Part shown: positions 36,501 through 46,400 of the stretch, piece after piece
Layout of the letters: each line of letters begins with the position of its first letter
Numbering within the stretch: the stretch's first letter is position 1
Origin: Echinococcus granulosus
Lineage: Eukaryota; Platyhelminthes; Cestoda; Cyclophyllidea; Taeniidae
Assembly (NCBI RefSeq): GCF_000524195.1
Contig: NW_020170464.1
Location: 5,386 to 69,385 of the forward strand
Direction: 5' to 3'
Length of the DNA stretch: 64,000 nucleotides
Position numbers and translations under genes: made by a program
Notes under the pieces: model-generated
Told to the model about the DNA's origin: nothing
Database searches by the model: none
What the model saw: the letters and a program-made list of their open reading frames with translations, nothing else

Positions 36501-38248
36501 TGAGAGCATAATAGTATAACAGTTTCATACTTCACTCGTAGATGCACTTCAGTGCAAATAGAGAATTGAAACTGAAAATATCTCGCATATACACAAGCAT
36601 ACACACAAAAGATGCACTTTACTGTAATTTGCGCATTTCAATATGGAATTCAGTTGAATATAGCCGCAATCATGTGACTACCACTTCACCACTGTATCGA
36701 GCATTGATCAGAAGTGGGGAGACGAGAACCACAAGTTGATCGAACCTTACGAGCTGGTACAAAGTGCGTGTCAACAACGGTCTAGCCTCCAAATCAGCAG
36801 TTAGCATTGAGCTTGCGATATGAACGATAAAAAATGCGGGTCATGCTAAGCACCCATTACAGTCACAAACTAAAATTACTAATGCTTAAAATCAAGCTTG
36901 ATTTGGGATCATTTGAGTCATCAAAGGGTTCGTGCTTATGACTTGATAACACGAGTAAAGGAGGTAGGAAACGCCACGCTTTACTAACCTGTTCCAAACG
37001 AGGAGAAAATGCGGCAGCCTGCGGAGAGCTAACAACAGAGCTCGCTGACTGAGAAGTAAGAGGAGGTAAAATGTGGGATGGAGGCAGACTCGAAGTGTTG
37101 GCGCAGGGTTGGAAGGGTGGGATCCTCAACTGGGGTGACTTGACACGAAGTGGACTCGTGTTCAAAGCCTGGCTAACCGCCGGACCCTCCTCCCTCTCCA
37201 CTAGCGCTGGTGACACAGGTTTGGGCTTATTAACTGTTTGGCAGCGACTTTCAATGGGAGAAGAAACGTGAGGCGGCGGTTCCATCGAGAGACAGACTTG
37301 CAGGCTGTTAATTGATGTAGGTGGTAGTGGCGGCTGTTGTGGTTGAGGTGGAAGAGATAAAGAGTGGGAAGAAACCTCGTTGGTAGGACCAACGGATATC
37401 ACGTTTGGGGGACACTGAGTGTTAACAAAACGCTCCAGAGCGGCTGGTTCATACATCGGGTTTTGGGAATACGGTGACTTAACAACGGGTCCACTACCAC
37501 GTGGCTTTGGGGGACGTTTAGCCACCGTTTTTGGCAGCTGTTGACGAGGAGTATTTGGTGAAATCCTGGACTGCTGAGCATATGGATTCATTGGTTCGCC
37601 ATTGATGGACAGTGAGTGCGTTGGAGGTTGTTGTTGTTGGGGTGGTGGTGAGAGACCAGTATAAGCGTTTGGTGGCATTCCGCTGTGGCAATATGGCCCC
37701 GGTGCGACTTGGTAGGGATTGACGGCAGAATCCTGATATGACTGGTGTGTAGACGAGCCACCTACCGGAGCCATATGACCTGAAGGGTAATTGGTGACGG
37801 ACATTCTACTACTGCTACCGCTGGAATGGAATGTAGATTGAGGTGTGTAGTGGTCGGATTGGTACTGTGGTGGCTGCTGACTTTCGGCCCAACTGGCACT
37901 CATTGAAGACTGGCCAGAAGCCGATCTCGGCGCCACCTGAGAATTAGCACTTGGTTGAGAAGATATTGGCACAGTCACGTAGTTTTCCGGGTATTTGCCT
38001 CTCTGAGGATAAATAGGGTGGTTGAAATAATACGGATCCACATTGTACTGGCCATTGTAGTAGGAGCCAGGAGACACATTTGAAGGTGTCGAGTAATGTC
38101 CAGAATTAGGGTCCTGGAAGGCTTGATATGGACGTTGCTGTGGGACTTGACTGCCTGCGTAGACATCCTTTGTAGGGTCTTCGACAGTTAGCTCTTGCAG
38201 AAAGCTCGAGCCAGAAGCATTAAATCCACTATATGAATGGCTGTCCAT
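20930..38248 (-). CDS. CHD7/Kismet-like chromodomain helicase DNA-binding protein
   Basis: A nuclear ATP-dependent nucleosome remodeler of the CHD6-9 (Kismet) subfamily. The 19 coding exons are 36989-38248, 35751-36460, 35500-35680, 35288-35437, 34934-35223, 34275-34857, 33601-34200, 33152-33394, 32895-33089, 32558-32822, 30989-31443, 30812-30922, 28305-29349, 27656-28226, 27326-27582, 24460-24724, 23005-23360, 21579-22934 and 20930-21504. They sum to 9468 nt with consistent phases, giving 3155 aa. Order: Pro/Gln/Ser-rich N-terminus (1-420), Lys-rich linker, chromodomains (about 770-1045), SNF2 ATPase (about 1070-1340), helicase C (about 1410-1580), SANT/SLIDE-like region (about 2030-2400), RGG and Ala-rich segment, BRK domain (about 2785-2825), Ala/Ser-rich C-terminus. 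Human CHD7 is about the same length. The start (MDSHSYSG) is the first ATG of the open exon; an upstream 5' exon cannot be excluded. Confidence 0.96.
21579..22934 (-). CDS. CHD gene exon 18, RGG segment and BRK domain
   Basis: The exon begins with the conserved [20 protein letters not shown] block, then Ala-rich sequence. At about 22325-22410 it has an RGG/RGRG-rich segment of about 30 residues, and a second TRGRGSRGG further on. The BRK domain ([19 protein letters not shown], then [12 protein letters not shown]) is at about 21990-22115. More Ala/Ser/Thr-rich sequence follows. RGG boxes usually bind RNA and are targets of arginine methylation; they are not a known standard part of CHD6-9 proteins. 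Confidence 0.93.
23005..24724 (-). CDS. CHD gene exons 16-17
   Basis: Exon 24460-24724 encodes [34 protein letters not shown] and [16 protein letters not shown], closely matching the conserved block after the SLIDE-like region of CHD7. Exon 23005-23360 follows in phase with [16 protein letters not shown] and an Ala-rich helical stretch ([20 protein letters not shown]). The intron between them (23361-24459) holds no gene I can see. Confidence 0.92.
24725..27325 (-). other. Large CHD intron rich in simple repeats
   Basis: This 2.6-kb intron joins exons 27326-27582 and 24460-24724. It is rich in alternating CA/GT and CG-containing steps (for example about 25190-25470 and 25560-25575). No exon or other gene can be supported. 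Confidence 0.7.
27326..29349 (-). CDS. CHD gene exons 13-15, SANT/SLIDE-like DNA-binding region
   Basis: Exon 28305-29349 holds [15 protein letters not shown] (start of the SANT-like module) and a lineage-specific linker. Exon 27656-28226 holds [22 protein letters not shown]. Exon 27326-27582 holds [20 protein letters not shown] and [16 protein letters not shown]. All of these match the post-helicase region of CHD7-type proteins, which binds linker DNA and nucleosomes. The linkers contain Ser/Asp/Gly-rich and Glu-rich low-complexity runs. Confidence 0.93.
29350..30811 (-). other. CHD intron 12
   Basis: A 1.46-kb intron between exons 30812-30922 and 28305-29349. It includes a run of ten C at 30421-30430. 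No gene can be supported. Confidence 0.8.
30812..31443 (-). CDS. CHD gene exons 11-12, helicase C and following region
   Basis: Exon 30989-31443 encodes [28 protein letters not shown] and the arginine-finger motif CHRIGQ, followed by [19 protein letters not shown] and [10 protein letters not shown]. Exon 30812-30922 continues with [15 protein letters not shown], a CHD6-9 signature. The joins are in phase. Confidence 0.95.
31444..32557 (-). other. CHD intron 10
   Basis: A 1.1-kb AT-rich intron that splits the codon between RFCN and [10 protein letters not shown]. Nothing else is recognisable. Confidence 0.85.
32558..34200 (-). CDS. CHD gene exons 7-10, SNF2 ATPase and start of helicase C
   Basis: Exons 33601-34200, 33152-33394, 32895-33089 and 32558-32822. 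Motif I (ADEMGLGKT, Walker A) is intact, as are [12 protein letters not shown], motif II ([10 protein letters not shown]), [44 protein letters not shown] and [17 protein letters not shown]. All catalytic motifs that I can check match active CHD6-9 remodelers, so the enzyme should be active. Confidence 0.96.
34275..35223 (-). CDS. CHD gene exons 5-6, tandem chromodomains
   Basis: Exon 34934-35223 starts chromodomain 1 ([16 protein letters not shown], then EEFYLKYKG), and exon 34275-34857 completes it ([11 protein letters not shown]) and carries chromodomain 2 ([13 protein letters not shown], then [18 protein letters not shown]). Chromodomain 2 is interrupted by about 80 residues between RVLDI and TYYLVKW that include an AT-hook-like [10 protein letters not shown] and an acidic tail. 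In CHD7-9 this loop is short. Acidic runs (poly-Glu) also fill the chromodomain 1 loop. Confidence 0.93.
35288..36460 (-). CDS. CHD gene exons 2-4, basic linker before the chromodomains
   Basis: Exons 35751-36460, 35500-35680 and 35288-35437 are separated by introns of 70 and 62 bp. They encode a linker with basic clusters ([29 protein letters not shown]), likely nuclear localisation and DNA-contact segments, mixed with acidic serine stretches ([10 protein letters not shown]) typical of CK2 sites. The segment [17 protein letters not shown] leads into chromodomain 1. Confidence 0.88.
36989..38248 (-). CDS. CHD gene exon 1, disordered N-terminus
   Basis: 420 codons from ATG to donor CAG|GTTAGT. 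Composition is rich in Pro, Gln, Ser and Tyr, with poly-Gln and poly-Pro runs, like the disordered N-termini of CHD7, CHD8 and Kismet. No folded domain is visible. The frame stays open 55 codons above the ATG, so the true start might be spliced in from upstream. Confidence 0.85.
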
Positions 38249-39790
38249 GGAATATTCGTGCAACAAAGTAGACACTGAACGTTGTGAGCTGATGAGGTTT
38301 TTAAAAAGCTCACAAAGACTTGCAAATAAAAAAATCGTCCAAAATTCAACAATAATATCAATTACGCATAACGGGCAAGATTGGTGAGTAGCCCTGTACA
38401 AAAATGCATACAATAGAAGGAGCGCGCCATCTTACTTCTAGGAAAAAAGCGGCGTAACTTCTATCGCAACTAAAAACGTTAAGGGTAATATCCAAAAATA
38501 TTTGCAAAGAAAGTACTGTTATAAAACCTTACCTCTCTCCCCCCTTTTAACATTTGCTTTTTACTTACAGACGCGAAAATTATGATTGTTAATACAGTCG
38601 TTGTACTAGAGGCACCTAATTTTGGTTGTAAAAAAGAAATTAAGTTTAATAATTTGCTTTAGGGACCAATTTTATATTATGTGGAATCATTACTGGGGTG
38701 CAATTTTGATATTATGTTTTTAATCTTGACTGTGCATACAGCACTAAGTTTTGAAATTAGTCATCACAAGAATTTTGCAGCAAACGCATTTTTTCAATCT
38801 TGTATTTGAAACGCTTTGTAAGATATTCCATTTTCCACTCTCCTCTGTCTAGCTTCTTATCAGTCAGGACTACTTATAAAAAGCGTGCTTAATTTTGGAG
38901 GATTATTCAAAACCACTAACAATTTTTAATAAGGAATACAAAATAGGACTTTGGCCTTTTGTTTGGTTATTGTTTAGTCGGACTACTCGTCTGTATTCAG
39001 TGTCTTGCTGCTGCTGTCAGATTCAAAATCCTTTAGTAGGAGAAGTGGGGCTTTTGGGTATTCTTCTTCGTGTGGTATGAAAAAGCCGATATGCCAGTCT
39101 ACTAGAAACACGTAGTCATAAATGGTGTAAAACTGAAAGGCATTTTAAGACAAATTGGTCTCGTGTACTCTCAAGGGATTTTAGTCTAGAAAGTAGTCTT
39201 TTGAAAAGGAGTGCTGGGAGTTGATCATTGTGCAGAACTGTGATGGCATTGCCAAAGCAGATTAGTTTTTGCGCTTCCACGGCTGAATTTAGCGGTATGT
39301 GTCGGGATGGAGTGGGAATTAGGGGTCTTCGGAACAGTGTGAGTGGGATCCCTTCTCGGTCGCCACAACTCCTCCAGGGTCGGGAGAACACATTAGTTAC
39401 TTATTTCCCCTGGAGTCTTACCCTGTATTAAATTTTGTTTTGGTTTGGGTTTACAAACTTCTCCAGTACCGTGTGTTTTCTTATTCGTCGTGACTGCGAA
39501 CCTCGCAAATTCACACCCGTGAATGTACGCATATTCCAGTAGAAACTGCTCCTAGTTTTTTGAGGCTGGCGAACAATGAAGCATTTGCTCACTTAGTTAG
39601 ATCAATGGTATGGCTGACAGGTCTGTCGCATTTACTTCTACATCTGTTCACGCATACCTCGTCGCAGAAAACCAAGGGAACGGACCCAAAATTTTCTGAC
39701 GATAGATATCAGGCCGAAATCGCTTTTGGGTGACCGAAAGTGAAGGATCCTTAATCCTTCTATGTTTTTAAGAGGAAATAGTCTCCCCTT

Positions 39791-39804
39791 CCCCCCCCCC
39801 CCCC
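39791..39804 (+). repeat. Poly-C homopolymer
   Basis: 14 consecutive C on the plus strand, the longest of several such runs in the window (others at 30421-30430, 46248-46260, 48459-48471 and 57152-57163). Confidence 0.95.
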
Positions 39805-41956
39805 AAAAGACTTCTCGTGATGCAAAATTTGTAAAGTATTTTCTTTTTTGGTTCTTAAACAAGAAGTTTTAAACTAAAATACAAGCCTGATTCAATAGTT
39901 CAATTTCCTAAAGTCCTTAATTACCAGAGTTTCTTAGTGTAAATTCAGAAAGTGAAAATAATCATTTTAATGTTTTTCCCGGTCAAAATGCACAGAGGAA
40001 TCGCCCTTTTCCATAGCTCTCGCCATCCATCATAGCACTCAGATTTGGTCTGGTCCAACCTCAAAAGGCAGATTGAATCTCGTGTTAATCTTGATGTACT
40101 TTTTTTCTCCCGCCAACAAGTTTTTTGCCCACATTATTGCCTCATACTTTGTTCCAATGCTTTTGGAGCTGTAAAGATGGACCGTACGAGCCCACATAAT
40201 CCCTAAATTGACTGATTCGATTCAGCACCAGTTGGTATCTTCCATTCCAAAACCCCATGTATTTTATGCCAATTTCTGGCAAAAGCAGTCTTAAAATGAC
40301 CTTTAACGATGGTCAAACTTGTGAAGGAAGCCTTAAATTATCTGGCATGCGGTATAACAAAGCAAACGCATGTTTTTAAACTTCTTTGGATAAACTGAAT
40401 TAAAAAGAGCAATTTGCGTACCTTCGTCGACTCTGATCCTAGTGTTGCATCTCCTCCTCTTCTATTCATCTTTAATCCATCTCCAGTTTTCCTGTTCTAA
40501 AAGTACTAGTTGATTACCCATATGCACACAAAAATCTCCTAAGTTTTTTTTGATCTGTTGAAAATTTGTGAGCAGTTGTTTTCATAAAACCCCGTAAAGC
40601 CTCTACACGAAGTCACGGGAATAAAACGTCAGCCTTTTTACAGCAACATAAGAAGTCACTCTGGCATGAAACCTCTTGGCGCCTCCTGAAGTTCTGAGGT
40701 AAAACAGGCGAAGTAATCTGCCCCATTTTTAGACATGAGTGACAATGCCATCGTGCTCCCATTCAATGCAAATGCACGCCCTATCGACAAAGCTGCCGCT
40801 TTTGTAGCAGCTCCAAATTGGATAGCACTTTTTTTTCTTTTTGGCTTTGTAGATGTCTCTCGCATGTCGACGATTCGAGTGGACAAATTTTCTCACAACA
40901 TAGAATGGGAAAATAATCGCCTTTTGTAACAAGGTCTAGATCAGTAGAAGGAGGGTACCATGATGCTGGACGTTTTATAGATGGTTTGTTCTTTCAAAAG
41001 TGATTTCAGAGGGCTATGCAACCAAATTAACCTTTCAGATTGTTTGATGAGATACAGTGAGCAAATGCGTAGCAAAAATTTGCTGTATGAAGCTATCTCC
41101 CACAAAAGAACGGCTAAACCATCCCAGCGCACATAATCTGACGCCTGTTTAGTCACCCAGTGTTCACTAGTCTTAGTAGGTGTTAAAGCTTCTTTACGGA
41201 CGTGTCATTCCCATCGGTTAATTTGGAAGTTTGTTCCCGACAGGTTCAATGACCAGAATCGGGAAGGCTTTCCAAGTGTGGAAGGCTGTGAAGTGGCTGC
41301 TGAGCCCCCACGGATGTGATCGTGCAGATCGAGGCAGACATTCATCTGAGTGCCTTTAAAATTTCCCATTATTTGAGTGCCTTACCGTCGAGAGACCCAG
41401 AGTCCTGGCATCATACCCTTCTGTTCTCAAAGTCTTCCATAAATGCTTGTGGCTAATCGCTAGTTCAAGGTTCAATGTCTTCATTGACAAGCCTTGGCTA
41501 TGCAGCGTACGTTTCATGCATACAAGGATATGCCATTACTGCCATCGGTCACAGTCTTCGAACGGGACTGGACTGGATCGACCGAAGCACGGCAGGTGCA
41601 TCGGCCGACCCTAAATATCCGTCCTGGGTAGATATCTAGCTAGAACAATACAAAACCTGCCAGTTTTAAACCTCTACAATTCCTGTTTGTTCATTAGACA
41701 CGGTCCCATGCTGCCAATTGTGCGGTCGTTTAACAAGTAACTGAATGGTTGGCGTTATTTGGTTCGATGGTCCCACCATTGGTGTCATCATGCCATCTTA
41801 GCAACACGCTTCATTTGTGGACCAAAGGTCGTTTCCTCGTATTCTTCTTATGTACCCTCCCCCACTCCCAACCTGTTTGATCTCTCCCGCTGAGCCCTAT
41901 TGACAATGCTTAATGAAGACTTGTTGAAACACAAGCATACCTGTTTGTCCACGTCT

Positions 41957-41973
41957 CTCTCTCTCTCTCTCTG
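41957..41973 (+). repeat. (CT)n microsatellite
   Basis: Uninterrupted CT dinucleotides. Ordinary simple repeat. Confidence 0.8.
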
Positions 41974-42652
41974 ACTTATGCGCCGCCTTCCACTGTAGTA
42001 CTTCGAGCGGTCCCCTGTTGCTCACTCTGCGCCGCGGTAGGTGATACAATCACTCATGGCGGTGAGTTGACAGAGCAAACAAATGTTAATAATCAGTGCT
42101 AAATATTTACTCATCATACTGCCTAGCCTCATGTCATACATTTTTTTAAACTTTCTACTTAAACCAGTAGCTCAGTCATTGCAGTGATCCAAAATACTGT
42201 CAAACCAAAAAGGGTGAATATACTGGTTAATTACACAAACCTGGAAGCAAACCAACCGAAATATTGTCACTATCTAGAAAACAACCCATTTCATAGTTGA
42301 ACCTCTTAGCATCACGCATTAAGGGGATCTTTAAAAAACACCATGAGCTCTTAGCTTTTCTATTCCCGACTTGAGTTAGTTTTCCTTGTAAGACTGAAGA
42401 CCATTACCAAGTTTCTAATTTTTCATCAGTAGAAACGGTACAATAAAGACTGCAAAATTATATATTGTACAATTTCATGTACACCTATGTACAAGTGAGG
42501 AAAGCAAAATTAGAGGAAAATGCACATTGCTTTTTCATTTGCCCTTTGTATTACTAAAGGTGTTCCAGCTCTCATCACTGTTGCCTTTGAATCACTAAAT
42601 GATAAAGTGGGAGGCTATGTTAGTCGCTAATATTCCTTTTACTATCATATTA

Positions 42653-43437
42653 TTAGTAGGCTAACAACTTATAGCTTACCTGACTAGATGGAAGGCTCCA
42701 GTTGTGCCAGAGGAAAGTGTAAATGAGCATATCTTCAGCGAAGAGATTCATTTTCAATTGAGCAAAGATGTCACAATAATTCGGTAGATTCAGTCCATCT
42801 GGTAGTGCACTCGATACCACCCTTTGCGTACTTCTAGGTAGCGGTTTCAACCGAAGTTGTGTGTTGAAAGACGCCAAGGGTATTGCGAGGTAATGCCGAG
42901 CTAAGCGACTCAACAGAGGGTACGTCGTCTGTCTTTCGCTCCACCATTGAAAAGGATCTGTCTGTACACCACTTTTTACCTCCTCACGCAAATATCGATC
43001 TACTTCACAATGTGCTGTGTGCACAAACACCTCATCCTTATCCCTTAATCGACTCAACTCCTCGACCTATGTTTTTGACAAAAAAAAAAGTTTGATCAAA
43101 GGTCGAAGTGGTAACTCGAGTATTACAAAGGGTGTGTGCTCACTTTTTCCTTCAAAAGATTAACAGATTGTGGTGCAAATTCGTGAACTCGTGTTCGCAC
43201 TCGTGGGTCGGTCAAACCAGCAATCAGTAAGAGATCAGATAGTGAGTTCGGTTTGCGTGGGTAGAATACATCCAAACGTTCATTTACCGCGGTTTTAAAG
43301 GCCTCGATTACCTCAGAATCCTCGGAAGTCGTCGCAAGGTGCGTCTTTCGGAGGTTAATCAGAATTTGAGTGATTAGAGAGACCGTAGCACATGATGCCG
43401 CTTGTTGCTTGACGTCGTCAAAGCTCCTTCCGAGGTT
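42653..43437 (-). CDS. hAT-derived gene exons 7-8, C-terminal dimerisation region
   Basis: Exon 43144-43437 encodes LLLIAGLTDPRVRT, matching the Leu-Asp-Pro-Arg block of hAT proteins. Exon 43066 downward encodes EVDRYLREEVKSGVQTDPF, QWWSERQTTYPLLSRLARHY and LAIPLASFNT, the Pro-x-x-Trp-Trp...Tyr-Pro-x-Leu signature of the hAT_C dimerisation domain. The Ser-Glu-Arg-x-Phe-Ser element that normally follows is missing. Confidence 0.85.
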
Positions 43438-46400
43438 CTGAAAGGGTAATAGAAAGGGGGAAGACTTTTACAACATCACGCATGTAGGTAGGAAAGTAAG
43501 CCGATTTTGCCCACTGTCACCTCTCTCTTTCTCTCCCTTCTTGATCGGCAAGCGCATTGATAATAAATAAGTCTCACCGCAAACTGCGATGTGTATGTAT
43601 GCGCGTGTGTGCGGCGTTCCCTGCTAAATAATTCACACACCACAAGGTGGCGCTAAACGCGAGGCAAAACTCGATTGCAAGTAGCTGCTGCCACACCAGC
43701 AGCGCTGAGTGGAGGAGAGTAGGAAGGAGAAAAGGGGAGAGGGGGAGAGAGAGAGAGGGATGTATCCACTGCGCGCTGTGTGAGCCTTCGTTACGCGAGA
43801 GCGCCGACCCGACTCACGGCCACATGTGTGTATGTGTTCACACCATGTAAATAATTCACACCCTCACACACACACACACCCACACACGTCCTCGATGATA
43901 TTGGCTGCCAACAGAAGAGGGGAGGAGAAGGGGTAAGCAAAGCTTTGGACAGCTAACTCTCTTCTCCCTCTCCTCTTCTCACGAAAAGCCAAAATTTCTT
44001 CGCTTCTTCACCCTCCGATGCACAGGGGATTTGTGGTGCAAAGGGAAGGGAGTATATGGAAGAAGTTATCTCCTTTTCCAAACGTGTGTGTTCTCTAATG
44101 CTGCTATTTTGTTGGGCAAAATTGAGACTGGTCAACTTACATCGAGAAGGCACTTGAGTTGCCACACATCACCATTCTGTCGCTCCGCGCGGACTCGAAC
44201 CATTAAATCCGCCACTTCACGCCACGAAATGGTCTCCACGGTTGTGATATTGGTGAAATTTGGGGGCAATCCTGTAGCTTCTCTCATATCCCGCAGTAAG
44301 GCGATAACCTCCGGTGCTCGAAATCCACTCTGTAAGGAGGAAGAATTCGGAGTTTTGATACAACCATCCAGACTCACAATTGGTGTTTCTTTCTAACGGA
44401 AGGAGGTAGAGCAGGCGAACGAAAAGGTGGACTGGCAGTGGCCATTGCCCCCGCCTATTCAACCCCCTAACTAGAACTCAAGTCGTCAAAACTGCGGTTG
44501 CCGAATTTCCTACCTCGAAGTTCTGCTCGTTCTGCTTTTTCGATACCACTGGTATAGACGACACGACAGAAGTGCTCCAACCGACCATCACAGTTGGTTC
44601 AAGGCGCCAATATATTGGCTATAGCGACAGCATTCTCACTAGCCCCACCGGTCAATGCGCTATCAACAGCGGCTCAAATGGAGCCCATTTTCGTGACCTC
44701 GTCTGCGAACATCATCATCATCATCGCCTCCTCCAGAGGTTGTGGAGGCTTATAGCTTCTCGAGTCTACACATCACGACCTCCCTCGCCACCTCTACCTT
44801 GTCCAAGGCTGTCATCGGATTTTCCGTCTACAGCTTCCGCCATCCCCTCCAACATCACGACCTCCTTTTGCTAACCAATTCAAAAATACACTTTCATAGA
44901 GTCTGTAAGCACCACCTCATAGGCTCTGGACACGACTACTTCAAAAATCACTAGCAGTAAAACAGGTAGGCAAGGACTTTAAATGAGCTAACTCACCGTA
45001 ACAGACGCAGCGAGGGCTGTAACAAAGCAAGGCACAATAGTGAAGTCTCCAGACATAATTTCATGTAACTCCTCGGGTCGATTTGTCACCAGAGCTCTGG
45101 GCAACAACATCGCAGTCTTTTCACTTGATCCAACACAATCCACAATAATTTTCTTTACATCTGCTGGGCACTTCAATAATGCCGTTTGTAGTAGACGTCC
45201 TTCACAACCTATACTGAGGTTGGCAAAATTCTGACGTCCGTCCATATTGTGCCAGAATTCGACTGCCAGACTGCTTCGACTCAGTGTCTGTTGTTGTGTT
45301 GGAAGGACCGTATTTGCAATTTGTGGTAGTATTTCCATTCTCATTTGTCTTGCAGTGATTCGAGGAATTGATAAAGCCTTCGTCGAGCCAATCAACTCAT
45401 TCACAAGGGTCTGTGTGAGAGACGAAGAAGGAAGGTGGAGAATTAAGGTCTAGTTCTCCTCAGTGTAGAGTTCGTCTTTGACAGAGTGCATATACGCACA
45501 AGCACAGACGTACCTTACCGTTAATTTTGCCTGACGTAACTACTACCACTGCTACTGTTACTTCTGCTGCTAATTTGGCGACAAAGGGAAGCCAGGGGAA
45601 GACGAAAAATTGGCTACTGGCTGGCTAGCTGCTGCTGCCAGGCTTCTTGTTCCCCTCCTTATCAGATCGCTGCTCAGGCGCCTAGCCTACGAGAGGCGAG
45701 GCTACTAAGGGTGGTGGCTAAGTAGGTATGTAGGTAGGTAGGCAGGTAGAGACGAGATCTCGAATTTGATAAGCCTGCACGAGTCTTCTGCTTGCAGTAA
45801 TCAACAAGTGCTAGCAGTGTTTGATGTCACCCTTCCATTCACCCTCCCCGCTACCTCCTCTCCCCTCCACCCCTCTGCTCTGCGTTTCATTAAGCAGCTG
45901 ATTAGGCGATGGAGCCTGGTAGCTAACTAGCTGCCTGAGGGAGTAGATGATTATAGCTTGATTGCCCANNNNNNNNNNNNNNNNNNNNNNNNNNNNNNNN
46001 NNNNNNNNNNNNNNNNNNNNNNNNNNNNNNNNNNNNNNNNNNNNNNNNNNNNNNNNNNNNNNNNNNNNGGGAGTAGATGATTATAGCTTGATTGCCCACT
46101 TACTTACTTGCTTGCCTCATTGCCTGTCTGCTAAAATCGAAGAACTACAGAGGTCGCCGTGCCTATTACTCACACTGCCCACTTATAAGTGGACCTGTTG
46201 AGAAAGGAGGGGGAAGTGGGTGATTTGCCCCTCCCCTTCTTCCTCCTCCCCCCCCCCCCCGAGTACACACGAAATAGAAGTGAGAATGGGGATAGTGGAG
46301 GGCAAGAAGGCAAAGTCCATAAAGGCAAGGAGGAAGGTAGAAGGTAGATTAAGGCGCCGATATGCAGCCCGCGAGTATCCACTAATGCCGGCAGTGGCAG

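Larger units (their letters stand above)
38249..42652. other. Intergenic region between CHD and the hAT-derived gene
   Basis: About 4.4 kb. The right end should hold the 3' UTR of the hAT-derived gene and the left end the CHD promoter and 5' UTR. It includes a 14-C run at 39791-39804 and a (CT)n tract at about 41957-41973. Short open frames (for example 40735-40929) match nothing I know. Confidence 0.5.

Noticed and set aside
40735..40929. Small plus-strand frame with a hydrophobic segment (MSDNAIVLPF start)
   Set aside because: A single short frame with no family match or gene context; not enough to call a gene.
45962..46201. An open frame running through the N gap
   Set aside because: Its length depends on unknown bases in an assembly gap; it has no independent support.
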